From Actinomycetes bacterium (GTDB taxonomy: Bacteria; Actinomycetota; Acidimicrobiia; Acidimicrobiales; Palsa-688): a stretch of 64,000 nucleotides of DNA. Positions 8,892 through 16,281 of the stretch are shown piece by piece. A model generated the notes under the pieces. That model did not search any database and had not been told where the DNA came from. It was given only the letters and a program-made list of their open reading frames with translations. The stretch covers positions 186,001-250,000 of the forward strand of contig JAJZMF010000024.1 of NCBI GenBank assembly GCA_021850325.1. The letters run 5' to 3'. Both the position numbers and the translations under genes were made by a program. Position 1 is the stretch's first letter; the number at the start of each line of letters is the position of its first letter.

Positions 8892-9955
8892 GCAACGACC
8901 TCCTGGAGCTGACCGCGCAGCTGGTGGCCGTGCCGTCCGTCTCGCACCACGAGGTGGCCCTGGCCGACCTCGTCGAGGCGCGGCTGCGCGCGGTGGCCGG
9001 CCTGGACGTGACGCGGGTGGGCGACAACGTCGTGGCACGGACGGCCTGGGGGCGACCGACGCGGGTGGTCCTGGCGGGCCACCTCGACACCGTGCCCCCC
9101 AACGGGAACGAGGTGGCCCGGCGGGACGGAGACGTGCTGTGGGGCCTCGGGAGCACGGACATGAAGGGCGGCTTGGCCGTCATGCTCGACCTGGCGGAGT
9201 CGTTGACCTCGGCTGCCCATGACCTGAGCTACGTCTTCTACGTGGCGGAGGAGGTCGCCCGGGAGCACAGTGGCCTCCTCCAGATGGAGGCCCGGCAACC
9301 CCGGCTCCTGGAGGCCGATGCAGCGGTGGTGTGCGAGCCGACCAACTGCGCCGTTGAGGCGGGCTGCCAGGGGGTGCTGAAGGCCCGGGTCGTACTGGTG
9401 GGCGAGCGCGCCCATGTCTCGCGCCCCTGGCGGGGGGTCAACGCCGTGCACCGTATGGCCCCGGCACTGGAGGCCCTGCGCTCCTGGCCGGCCCGTGAGG
9501 CCAGCGTGGAGGGTTGCACCTACCGTGAGTCCCTCCAGGTCGTGAGCGTCAGCGGGGGTGTGGCCTCCAACGTGGTGCCCGACCGGGCCGAGATGGTCGT
9601 CAACTACCGTTACGCCCCCGACCGCAGTGCCGACGCGGCCCTCGGCCACTTGCAGGACCTTCTCAGGCCGCACCTGGGTGCAGGTGACACGGTCGAGGTG
9701 GTCGACTCGGCGCCCGCCGCCCCACCTGCGCTCGCGCACCCGGTACTGGCAGGGCTCGTGGAGCGTTCGCAGGCCCCCGTGGTGGCCAAGCTGGGTTGGA
9801 CCGACGTGGCGTTCTTTGCCGAGAGAGGGGTACCGGCAGCCAATTTCGGCCCGGGCGACCCCGAGCTCGCCCATACGGCCGGAGAGCACGTCAGCAGGGA
9901 GGCGCTGGAGCGGGCCCGGGACGTCCTGGCCCAGGTGGTCCGCGGGGCCAACTGA
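8888..9955 (+). CDS. dapE: Succinyl-diaminopimelate desuccinylase DapE
   Basis: M20-family zinc hydrolase that removes succinate to give LL-diaminopimelate; 355 residues. Metal and catalytic motifs are in order: AGHLDTVPPNG (His, Asp), GSTDMKGG (bridging Asp), VAEEVARE (general base Glu and ligand Glu), CEPTN, and the final histidine in DPELAHTAGEH. The start GTG 8888 overlaps the dapD stop (GTGA). With dapF, dapC and dapD it completes the four succinylase-branch steps here; dapA, dapB and lysA are not in the window. Confidence 0.94.
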   Translation: MSNDLLELTAQLVAVPSVSHHEVALADLVEARLRAVAGLDVTRVGDNVVARTAWGRPTRVVLAGHLDTVPPNGNEVARRDGDVLWGLGSTDMKGGLAVMLDLAESLTSAAHDLSYVFYVAEEVAREHSGLLQMEARQPRLLEADAAVVCEPTNCAVEAGCQGVLKARVVLVGERAHVSRPWRGVNAVHRMAPALEALRSWPAREASVEGCTYRESLQVVSVSGGVASNVVPDRAEMVVNYRYAPDRSADAALGHLQDLLRPHLGAGDTVEVVDSAPAAPPALAHPVLAGLVERSQAPVVAKLGWTDVAFFAERGVPAANFGPGDPELAHTAGEHVSREALERARDVLAQVVRGAN

Positions 9956-9986
9956 GCCACGTGCGCCGCCGGCACTCCTTGGCGCG

Positions 9987-10015
9987 CTGCCCGACCGGGG
10001 GCAGAGGCCGGGCAG
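9987..10015. terminator. Hairpin between convergent dapE and pfkB-type kinase
   Basis: CTGCCCG (9987-9993) pairs with CGGGCAG (10009-10015) around a 15-base loop, midway between two convergent genes. There is no T-tract, as is common in such GC-rich DNA. Confidence 0.5.
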
Positions 10016-10022
10016 GGGGCTT

Positions 10023-11045
10023 TCAGGAGGCGTCGAAGGCGGCCAGCTCGGTTGCTGTGGGCGGGTTGGCGCCGGCCCGGGTGCAGGTTATGGCGGCGGC
10101 AGTCACGGCCACATGCAGGGCCTCACGGAGGAGGTCGAGGTCGACCGTCGCCAGCGCAGCGGGGGCCAGGCGGCCCCGGCGTCCGAGGAAGTCCAAAAAG
10201 GCGGCACTGAAGGTGTCCCCGGCCCCGATCGTGTCCACCACCTCGACCCTCGGCGGTGCGGCCCCGGTGCTGCGCCCGTCGGGCAGGTAGGCGACCGCCC
10301 CGTCGGCGCCCCGGGTCACCACTACGACGGACACCCCCTCCCCGAGCCAGCGCGCCGCCACGTCGGAGAGAGCTTCACCGGGGTACAGGACGTCGAAGTC
10401 GTCCTCGCTGGCTTTCACCAGGTGTGAACGTCGAACGAAGGCCTCGACCTTGGACCGGTAGCCGTCCAGATCCGCCACCAGCCCGGCGCGCACGTTGGGG
10501 TCGAAGGACACCACGACCCGGCCTGTGGCCCGCAACTGGTCCAGCCACGTGGCGATGACGCCGGCACCCGGCTCGAAGGCGGTGGCCAGTGAACCCACCT
10601 GGACCGCGTCGTAGCCGACCTCGTCCGAGGTCACCAGGCCCGGCGCCGGCAGCTCCTCGAGCTGCCAGTGCCAGTCGGCTGTCTCGGGGCCGTAGAAGGC
10701 GTACGAGGCCTTGCCCTCGTCGTCCAGCGTGACGACGGCCAGGGTCGCCGGCTCTGCGGCAGTGACCGACGTGGACAGGTCGACACCGTTCGAGCTCAGG
10801 TTCTCCCTCAGCCACGGCCCGAAGCCGGTCTGCGAGAAGCGGCCCCCGAACGAGCTACGGGCGCCGAGCCGGGCGAGGCCCACGGCGATGTTGGCCGGGC
10901 CGCCCCCGGGCAGGGCGACGTAGCCACGGCCGTGCTGGCCGGCGGGAAGGGCGGACGCCGAGGCTGTTGGGGCGAGGTCGACGAGGCACTCACCGATCAC
11001 GAGTACTGCGGGCGCCCTGACGGGGCTGGGGGGTTGGGTGCTCAT
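10023..11045 (-). CDS. PfkB-family carbohydrate kinase (fructokinase-like)
   Basis: A 340-residue ribokinase-fold sugar kinase. It has the N-terminal signature PGGGPANIAVGLARLG, the acceptor region SFDPNVR, and the catalytic motif DTIGAGDTFSAAFL whose GAGD holds the base aspartate. Best matches by eye are fructokinases, but ribokinase or 2-keto-3-deoxygluconate kinase cannot be excluded. The ATG at 11045 lies five bases from a perfect 14-base palindrome, TGACAAGCTTGTCA, which also occurs as TGACA-N4-TGTCA upstream of the glycosidase at 20120. A sugar-responsive repressor is likely. Confidence 0.88.
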   Translation of the reverse strand: MSTQPPSPVRAPAVLVIGECLVDLAPTASASALPAGQHGRGYVALPGGGPANIAVGLARLGARSSFGGRFSQTGFGPWLRENLSSNGVDLSTSVTAAEPATLAVVTLDDEGKASYAFYGPETADWHWQLEELPAPGLVTSDEVGYDAVQVGSLATAFEPGAGVIATWLDQLRATGRVVVSFDPNVRAGLVADLDGYRSKVEAFVRRSHLVKASEDDFDVLYPGEALSDVAARWLGEGVSVVVVTRGADGAVAYLPDGRSTGAAPPRVEVVDTIGAGDTFSAAFLDFLGRRGRLAPAALATVDLDLLREALHVAVTAAAITCTRAGANPPTATELAAFDAS

Positions 11046-11049
11046 GGAC

Positions 11050-11063
11050 TGACAAGCTTGTCA
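11050..11063. promoter_or_regulatory. Perfect 14-base palindromic operator before the sugar kinase
   Basis: TGACAAGCTTGTCA is fully self-complementary and sits four bases from the ATG (11045) of the kinase on the reverse strand. The half-sites TGACA/TGTCA with a four-base centre recur at 20245-20258. A CAAGCT inside it could be the -10, so binding would occlude the promoter. Confidence 0.65.
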
Positions 11064-11117
11064 TGTCCGGCCGCAGGGCGAGACGACGGTGCCCGAGAGG
11101 GCCGGCGAGGGCGTGCC

Positions 11118-11747
11118 TCACAGCCGGCGCAGGACAGTCACCACCTTGCCGTAGACCACTACCTCCGAGGGCGAGAAGACCATCGGCTCCAGGCGCGGGT
11201 TGGCCGGCAGGAGCACCACGGAACCGTCCCGGCGGGAGTAGGTCTTGACCGTGGCCTCCCCTCCGGGGATACCGGCGGCCACGATGTCACCTGTGACCGC
11301 GTCGGGTTGCTGGCGCACCACGACGTAGTCGCCGTCGAGGATGCCGGCCTCGATCATCGAGTCGCCTCGGACCCGCAGCATGAACAGGCTGCCGCCGCCG
11401 GTGAAGTCCTCGGGGAGCGGCAGCAGCTCCTCGATGTTCTCCGACGCCAGGACGTCCGTCCCGGCGGCGATGTCGCCCACCAGGGGGACGTGGGCCGTGG
11501 GCCTGCGCTCGATGGCCGCCCCGGACGTGGCGTCGTAGCGGACCTCCAGGGCCCTCGGCTTGGTGGGGTCGCGCCGCAGGTACCCCTGCTTCTCGAGCGT
11601 CTTCAGGTGGGCCTGCACGGTGGAGGTGGACGCCAGGCCGACCGCGGTACCGATCTCCCGCACCGAGGGCGGGTACCCCCGCTCGCGCACCTCGGTCGCG
11701 ATGAAGTCGAGTATCTCCCGACGCTTGCCCGTCAGCAGGTCGCTCAA
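11118..11747 (-). CDS. lexA: SOS repressor LexA
   Basis: Repressor and self-cleaving serine peptidase of the SOS response; 209 residues. The N-terminal winged helix-turn-helix includes YPPSVREIGTAVGLASTSTVQAHL. The cleavage bond is Ala95-Gly96 in DIAAGTD, the nucleophile Ser130 in RGDSM and the general base Lys168 in EATVKTY. The start is TTG 11747 with AAGGAG seven bases before it. Three LexA-type boxes lie upstream, one overlapping its own -35, so it should be autoregulated. RecA, its co-protease, is encoded in the same window. Confidence 0.97.
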   Translation of the reverse strand: MSDLLTGKRREILDFIATEVRERGYPPSVREIGTAVGLASTSTVQAHLKTLEKQGYLRRDPTKPRALEVRYDATSGAAIERRPTAHVPLVGDIAAGTDVLASENIEELLPLPEDFTGGGSLFMLRVRGDSMIEAGILDGDYVVVRQQPDAVTGDIVAAGIPGGEATVKTYSRRDGSVVLLPANPRLEPMVFSPSEVVVYGKVVTVLRRL

Positions 11748-11769
11748 GGCTGCTCCTTCCTCGGTACCC

Positions 11770-11847
11770 GGTTGGCCGTTCCCCGGTTGGCCGTTCCCAG
11801 GTGGGGCTGTTCGCGGGTTGGGCCGTTCGCGGGTTGGGCTGTTCTCA
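11770..11847. repeat. Five imperfect 15-17 base repeats in the lexA leader
   Basis: Units beginning GGTTGGCCGTTCC or close variants follow one another at 11770, 11785, 11800, 11815 and 11831. They fall between the lexA promoter and its start codon, so they would be transcribed. On the lexA mRNA strand the units read roughly GGGAACGGCCAACC. Confidence 0.7.
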
Positions 11848-11885
11848 GGTGGGCGCCGCCCGGTTCGGTGGCCCCTGTGCAGGCC

Positions 11886-11914
11886 AGTCTAGGGGAGGCC
11901 CGGGCCGTGGTCAA
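11886..11914 (-). promoter_or_regulatory. lexA promoter
   Basis: Reading leftward, TTGACC (11914-11909) and TAGACT (11891-11886) are 17 bases apart. The -35 overlaps the LexA-type box at 11913-11924 by two bases, exactly as at recA. Confidence 0.7.
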
Positions 11915-11924
11915 ACATACGTTC
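11913..11924. promoter_or_regulatory. LexA box 1 (lexA promoter)
   Basis: AAACATACGTTC, one mismatch from GAAC-N4-GTTC, overlapping the lexA -35 by two bases. Confidence 0.8.
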
Positions 11925-11956
11925 TATACCGTCGGTGGGCGGGCGTAACGTGGCCC

Positions 11957-11986
11957 TTGACAGCGAACGTGTGTTTGTGGCAACTT
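11957..11986 (+). promoter_or_regulatory. Promoter of the LysM membrane-protein gene
   Basis: A consensus TTGACA (11957-11962) is followed after 18 bases by CAACTT (11981-11986), a weak -10. LexA box 2 lies between them and box 3 just downstream. Confidence 0.55.
11965..11976. promoter_or_regulatory. LexA box 2
   Basis: GAACGTGTGTTT, one mismatch from GAAC-N4-GTTC, between the -35 and -10 of the rightward promoter. Confidence 0.75.
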
Positions 11987-11993
11987 GAGCAGC

Positions 11994-12005
11994 GAACAGG
12001 TGTTC
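11994..12005. promoter_or_regulatory. LexA box 3
   Basis: GAACAGGTGTTC, a perfect GAAC-N4-GTTC, just downstream of the predicted rightward -10 and 22 bases before the ATG at 12027. Confidence 0.85.
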
Positions 12006-12026
12006 GCTCGACAGCGAGGTGATCCG

Positions 12027-12632
12027 ATGGCCGCAGTCAGGGGGGCACAGAGCCGGGCAAGTGCTCGCGTAAGCGGTAGCGCTCCGGGAGAGGGGCACAA
12101 GCCGGGACCGGCGACGGAGGTCCTGGTGGCGGGCCCGTTCCCGGGGGCAGCAGCGACACGGGAGCGTGACTTGGCCCGGCTCTGCTACCGGAGGCGGAGG
12201 AGGGTGTTCAGGCGACGGCGCCTCCTGGCGTTGAGCGTCGTCGCCCTTGTCGGGGCGTTCCTCTGGAGCGCCACTGACCGGCTGGTAAGCGCGGCAGCAG
12301 GGGTGCCGGTACCGCCTGGGTGTGGGGTGCCCGGGCCCGGTTCCGCAGTGGTGTCGCTGGCGTCAGCTGAGCGCCCCCTGGCGCCGGCAGCCCTGGGCGT
12401 GCCGGTGACCGACCGTGGGGCGGCGGGAGGAGCGGTCATGGCGGCCCGTGAGCAGCTCCGGGTGGCCAAGGGCTACTGCCAGCAGGTCTATACGGTCCGC
12501 CCCGGCGACACGGTCTGGGGCATCGCGGTGCGGTACTCGGGGACGGGGGACCCCAGGCCACTGGCGGACAGCCTCGAGTCCCAGGTGCACGGGGCGTTCC
12601 TGCAGCCCGGCCAGTTGCTCGTCGTCCCCTGA
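12027..12632 (+). CDS. SOS-controlled single-pass LysM protein (ChiZ/YneA type)
   Basis: A 201-residue membrane protein: a basic cytosolic segment of about 65 residues ending in two Arg-rich clusters, one transmembrane helix (LLALSVVALVGAFLW), a Pro/Ala-rich linker, and a C-terminal LysM domain starting QVYTVRPGDTVWGIAVRYS that should bind peptidoglycan outside the cell. The ATG at 12027 follows GAGGTGATC; an in-frame TTG at 11985 would place LexA box 3 inside the gene. Divergence from lexA and adjacency to nrdR match mycobacterial Rv2719c (ChiZ) and recall the SOS division inhibitor YneA of Bacillus. An SOS cell-division or wall role is inferred from these parallels. Confidence 0.85.
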   Translation: MAAVRGAQSRASARVSGSAPGEGHKPGPATEVLVAGPFPGAAATRERDLARLCYRRRRRVFRRRRLLALSVVALVGAFLWSATDRLVSAAAGVPVPPGCGVPGPGSAVVSLASAERPLAPAALGVPVTDRGAAGGAVMAAREQLRVAKGYCQQVYTVRPGDTVWGIAVRYSGTGDPRPLADSLESQVHGAFLQPGQLLVVP

Positions 12633-12675
12633 TCCGCTCGTCTGGCCCCTGGGCCTGCTCCCGTGTTCAGGGTTG

Positions 12676-12681
12676 TATGGT
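12676..12681 (+). promoter_or_regulatory. Leaderless -10 element of nrdR
   Basis: TATGGT, eight bases before the GTG start at 12690; no ribosome-binding site. Confidence 0.6.
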
Positions 12682-12689
12682 CGGCGTTG

Positions 12690-13202
12690 GTGCGCTGCCC
12701 GAGATGTGCCTCTCCTGAAGACCGGGTGATCGACTCGCGCACCGCGGAGGACGGGTCCGCCATTCGGCGGCGCCGGGAGTGCGTCTCGTGCGGTAGGCGT
12801 TTCACCACCTACGAGCGCCTGGAGGAGGCACCGTTCGTGGTCGTGAAGCGCTCAGGGCAGCGCGAGCCCTTCGACCGGGCGAAGGTCGTGTCCGGGATGC
12901 GTGCCGCAGCCAAGAACCGACCCCTGGCCCAGGACGAGCTCGAGCGGATAGCGGCCGAGGTGGAGGAGGGCCTGCGCATCGAGGGCAACGAGGTGCGCAC
13001 CGAGCGGGTGGGGCGCGCCGTGCTCGACGCCCTGCGCCTGCGTGACGAGGTCGCTTACCTCCGTTTCGCCAGCGTCTACAAGGACTTCACGGGAGCAGGC
13101 GACTTCCAGAGAGAGGCGGGGCTGCTCAACAAGCTGACCAGTCCCAAGGTCTACCCCTCCAACGGGGAGGTCGCTGGCCCGTCAGGCCCCCCTCCCGGTT
13201 GA
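12690..13202 (+). CDS. nrdR: Transcriptional repressor NrdR
   Basis: Nucleotide-sensing repressor of ribonucleotide reductase genes; 170 residues. The N-terminal zinc ribbon has CPRC and CVSCGRRF, followed by RRFTTYER and an ATP-cone (VVVKRSGQREPFDRAKV). I start it at GTG 12690 so that the protein begins MRCPRC like its relatives; an upstream ATG at 12663 would add nine unrelated residues and precede the -10 TATGGT at 12676-12681. The order lexA, LysM gene, nrdR is conserved in actinobacteria. Its ribonucleotide reductase targets are not in this window. Confidence 0.95.
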   Translation: MRCPRCASPEDRVIDSRTAEDGSAIRRRRECVSCGRRFTTYERLEEAPFVVVKRSGQREPFDRAKVVSGMRAAAKNRPLAQDELERIAAEVEEGLRIEGNEVRTERVGRAVLDALRLRDEVAYLRFASVYKDFTGAGDFQREAGLLNKLTSPKVYPSNGEVAGPSGPPPG

Positions 13203-13222
13203 GGCGCCTGGGCGCCGCGAAC

Positions 13223-13239
13223 GGGCCGGCTGCCGGCCC
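13223..13239. terminator. Hairpin between convergent nrdR and inositol-phosphatase-like gene
   Basis: GGGCCGG and CCGGCCC pair around a three-base loop, 21 bases after the nrdR stop. No T-tract. Confidence 0.5.
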
Positions 13240-13255
13240 AGCTGCCGTGCCGGGC

Positions 13256-14044
13256 TCAGCTGCCGGTGAGCAGGGAGCTGAGCGGGCCGAGCAGGCGCGG
13301 CGTTGTGGCGAGAACGGTGTCCCCGGCCAGCACCGTGACCACCCCACCGGCCTCCTGGCAGACCAACCGGCCGGCCGCCCAGTCCCACTCGCTCAGGTTG
13401 GACTCGAAGTAGGCGTCGAGGCGTCCCGCCGCCACCCAGCACAGGTCCAGGGCTGCCGACCCGAAGCGGCGGATGTCGCGCACCACCGGTAGGAGGCGGG
13501 GCAGGACCGCCGCTTGGACCTGCCGACGTTCGCGCTGGTAGCCGAACCCTGTTGCGACCAGGGCGGTGCTCAGCTCGGCCCTGTCCTCGGCCACATGGCA
13601 CGGCCGGCCGTTCAGGGTCGCGCCCCGGCCCAGGGTGGCGGCCCACGTCTCGTCCCGGCTCGGGTCGATGACGACGCCCACCACCGAGCGGCCGTCGACC
13701 TCGGCGGCGAGGGACACAGCCCAGGACGGGACGCCGTACAGGAAGTTGGTCGTGCCGTCGAGCGGGTCGGCCACCCATGTCACACCCGAAGTACCATCCC
13801 GCCGCGCACCCTCCTCGCCCAGGAGCGAGTCCTGGGGCCGCAGTTGTTGCAGGGTCGCACTTATGTAGGCCTCGGAAGCCCGGTCCGCCTCCGAGACCAT
13901 GTCCGTAGGCGATGACTTCGTGCCCACCTCGGCCAAGGGCCCGGCAGCATAGCGCTCGAGGATCTGCGCTGCTCCCGCCGCCACCTCGGAGGCGACCTGC
14001 GCCAGTTCGTCCAGCAAATGGGGGGGCACGGGGGTCTCGGGCAC
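13256..14044 (-). CDS. Inositol monophosphatase family protein
   Basis: A 262-residue metal-dependent phosphatase of the IMPase/FBPase/CysQ superfamily. The metal-binding motifs are GEEGA, WVADPLDGTTNF and, near the C-terminus, EWDWAAG. Substrate could be inositol phosphate, histidinol phosphate or another small phosphate; the sequence does not decide. It starts with GTG 14044 and is divergent from the LmbE-type deacetylase. In actinobacteria, inositol phosphatases can feed phosphatidylinositol or mycothiol synthesis, and the neighbour is of the mycothiol deacetylase family, but that link is only suggestive. Confidence 0.88.
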   Translation of the reverse strand: MPETPVPPHLLDELAQVASEVAAGAAQILERYAAGPLAEVGTKSSPTDMVSEADRASEAYISATLQQLRPQDSLLGEEGARRDGTSGVTWVADPLDGTTNFLYGVPSWAVSLAAEVDGRSVVGVVIDPSRDETWAATLGRGATLNGRPCHVAEDRAELSTALVATGFGYQRERRQVQAAVLPRLLPVVRDIRRFGSAALDLCWVAAGRLDAYFESNLSEWDWAAGRLVCQEAGGVVTVLAGDTVLATTPRLLGPLSSLLTGS

Positions 14045-14135
14045 GCCCTACCTTCTAGTGGCCGGCGGTGGCGGTCGCCAGTCCCGCTCGTCCGACGCGG
14101 CGCGGCCAGGGGAGCTGGGCGTCACCAGGCCCGGG

Positions 14136-14141
14136 TAACGT
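14136..14141 (+). promoter_or_regulatory. Leaderless -10 element of the LmbE-type gene
   Basis: TAACGT, seven bases before GTG 14149; no ribosome-binding site. Confidence 0.6.
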
Positions 14142-14148
14142 TGGCGCG

Positions 14149-14883
14149 GTGAGCCACATGGCCCCGGGTGGTCCCGGCCCGAGGGACGCCTCGGACGCGC
14201 CGGTGCGTGCCCTTGCCGTCTACGCGCACCCCGACGACCCGGACGTGGCTTGTGGAGGGACCATCTCCCGGTGGGTGGCGGCCGGTGCCCGGGTCGAGGT
14301 GTGCATCTGCTGCGAGGGGGACAAGGGCTCGCGCGACCCGGCGGTCCGCTCGGCCCAGCTCGTGGCGCTGCGGCGCGAAGAGGCACAGAGGGCGGCCATC
14401 GCTCTCGGCGTGGCCCGCCAGCACTGGCTCGGTTACGCCGACGGCGAGATCGAGGACACGGCGGAACTGCGTCACCGGTTGGTGTCATTGGTACGCGAGG
14501 TCAGGCCGGACACGGTGCTGGCTCCCGACCCGACGGCAGTCTTCTTCGGCCATCAGTACGTGAACCACAGGGACCACCGGGCTGTGGGGTGGGCGGTACT
14601 GGACGCAGTCGCCCCTGCGGCGGCCAGTCCCCGCTACTTCCCCGACGCCGGGCTCGCTCACCAGGTGAGCCAGTTGTACCTCTCCGGCACGTTGGAGCCG
14701 GACCGCTGGGTGGACATCGGGCCCTGGTTGGACGCCAAGGTGGCTGCCGTGGGGTGCCACGTGAGCCAGGTGGGGGAGGGCCCTGCCTGGCTGCACGACG
14801 CCGTGGCGGACCAGGCCCGTGAAGCCGGCGTCCCGGCCGGCCTGGCCTATGCGGAGGCCTTCCGGTGGGTGCTGCTGGGATGA
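14149..14883 (+). CDS. PIG-L/LmbE family N-acetyl-sugar deacetylase
   Basis: A 244-residue zinc deacetylase of the family that includes MshB, Mca and GlcNAc-PI deacetylase. The metal motif AHPDD occurs in YAHPDDPDVACGGT near the N-terminus and the third ligand in NHRDHRAVG. MshB or Mca function is possible, but neither the substrate nor other mycothiol genes can be seen here. The start is GTG 14149, seven bases after TAACGT, so the transcript is probably leaderless. Its TGA overlaps the ATG of dinB (ATGA), so the two are co-translated. Confidence 0.87.
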   Translation: MSHMAPGGPGPRDASDAPVRALAVYAHPDDPDVACGGTISRWVAAGARVEVCICCEGDKGSRDPAVRSAQLVALRREEAQRAAIALGVARQHWLGYADGEIEDTAELRHRLVSLVREVRPDTVLAPDPTAVFFGHQYVNHRDHRAVGWAVLDAVAPAAASPRYFPDAGLAHQVSQLYLSGTLEPDRWVDIGPWLDAKVAAVGCHVSQVGEGPAWLHDAVADQAREAGVPAGLAYAEAFRWVLLG

Positions 14884-16244
14884 GCACGGGCGACCTGGCC
14901 GCTGCCCGTTGGGTGCTGCACGTCGACATGGACGCCTTCTTCGCCTCGGTCGAGGTCAAGGAGCGCCCTGAGCTGGCCGGTAAACCGGTGGTGGTCGGAG
15001 GCAGCGGGAACCGGGGTGTGGTCGCCTCGGCCAGCTACGAGGCGCGGGCTTATGGTGTCCGCTCAGCTATGCCCTCGGCTCACGCCCGGCGCCTGTGCCC
15101 CGGTACCGTCTTCCTGGCGCCCAACTTCAAGCTCTACCAGGCCTACAGCGCGCGTCTGCACCGGGTGCTGGAGAGCTTCACCCCGCTCGTCGAGGGCATC
15201 GGGCTGGATGAGGCGTTCCTCGACGTGACCGGTTCGCTGGCTCTCTTCGGTGCCCCGCACTTGCTGGCCGCCACGCTGCGCCGGGCCGTGAACGAGGAGC
15301 TGGGGCTCGGGTGTGCCGTAGGAGGAGGCCCGAACAAGTTGGTGGCCAAGCTCGCCTCCAAGGCCGCCAAGCCGAGGGTCGGCACGGCAGGCCCGGTTGA
15401 GGGGCGGGGTGCCGTCATCGTGGGCCCGGACGAGGTGCTCGGGTTCTTGTGGCCGCTGCCCGTGGAGGCCGTATGGGGTATCGGCCGTGCCAGTGCTGAG
15501 CGCCTCCACAAGCTCGGCATCTCGACCGTGGGCCAACTGGCCGAGGTACCCGAGCAGTCGCTGGTAGCGGCCCTCGGCCGCGCCCACGGCCAGCTCCTGC
15601 ATGCCACGGCGTGGGGACGCGACGACAGGCCGGTCACCCCCGACCGTCCGGTGAAGTCGGTCGGCCACGAAGAGACGTACGACGTGGACGTGACCGACCG
15701 GGAAGAGCTTCGCCAGAGGCTGGTGGCCATGTCGGACCAGGTGGCGGCCCGTCTGCGTGAGCACAAGGTGCTGGCGCGGACGGTGACGCTGAAGCTCCGC
15801 TACGCCGATTTCACCACGGTCACCAGGAGCCGGACCTTCAGCTCCCCCCAGTGCAGCGGCCCGAGCCTGTGGCGGACCGCCTCGGGGCTCCTCGAGGACC
15901 TGTCCCTGCGCAGCGGGGCGAGACTGCTCGGCGTGTCAGCCTCCGGTCTGGTCGACCGCGCCGCCACACCAGGGGAACAGCTGGCGCTCGACCTGGCAGG
16001 CGAGCGGGACCGGGCTGTGGGGCCCGAGGCCGGCCCGGCCGGCGCGGGGGGTGCAGGCCCGGCTCAGGATGGGGCCTGGGAGGAGGCGAGCCGGGCCGTC
16101 GACGCTGTGCGGGCCCGCTTCGGCGCCGGGGCCGTCAAGCCCGCCGTCACCCTCGGTGGGGCGCCGAGGGCGCCCGGTCGTGGTCGGCCTCTACCGGGGG
16201 GTGGCCACGACGCATTGCCCGGGCGGCGCCCGGCGGTGGAATGA
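14880..16244 (+). CDS. dinB: DNA polymerase IV (DinB)
   Basis: Y-family translesion polymerase, 454 residues. The catalytic motifs are DMDAFFASVE with two metal ligands and GIGLDEAFLDVT with the third and its neighbouring Glu. Thumb and little-finger regions follow, including GIGRASAERLHKLGI (helix-hairpin-helix) and RTVTLKLRYADFTTVTRS. The last 80 residues are low-complexity Gly/Pro/Ala. The start ATG 14880 overlaps the preceding stop. No LexA-type box is visible upstream, so unlike recA, lexA and ruvC it does not look directly SOS-controlled. Confidence 0.95.
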   Translation: MSTGDLAAARWVLHVDMDAFFASVEVKERPELAGKPVVVGGSGNRGVVASASYEARAYGVRSAMPSAHARRLCPGTVFLAPNFKLYQAYSARLHRVLESFTPLVEGIGLDEAFLDVTGSLALFGAPHLLAATLRRAVNEELGLGCAVGGGPNKLVAKLASKAAKPRVGTAGPVEGRGAVIVGPDEVLGFLWPLPVEAVWGIGRASAERLHKLGISTVGQLAEVPEQSLVAALGRAHGQLLHATAWGRDDRPVTPDRPVKSVGHEETYDVDVTDREELRQRLVAMSDQVAARLREHKVLARTVTLKLRYADFTTVTRSRTFSSPQCSGPSLWRTASGLLEDLSLRSGARLLGVSASGLVDRAATPGEQLALDLAGERDRAVGPEAGPAGAGGAGPAQDGAWEEASRAVDAVRARFGAGAVKPAVTLGGAPRAPGRGRPLPGGGHDALPGRRPAVE

Positions 16245-16281
16245 GGGTCGGCGGCCCGTGCCCGCGTGTGCGGGAGATGGG

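Noticed and set aside
14800-14900. SOS box upstream of dinB
   Set aside because: I looked for GAAC-N4-GTTC before the LmbE-dinB unit and found none; dinB starts inside the previous stop codon.
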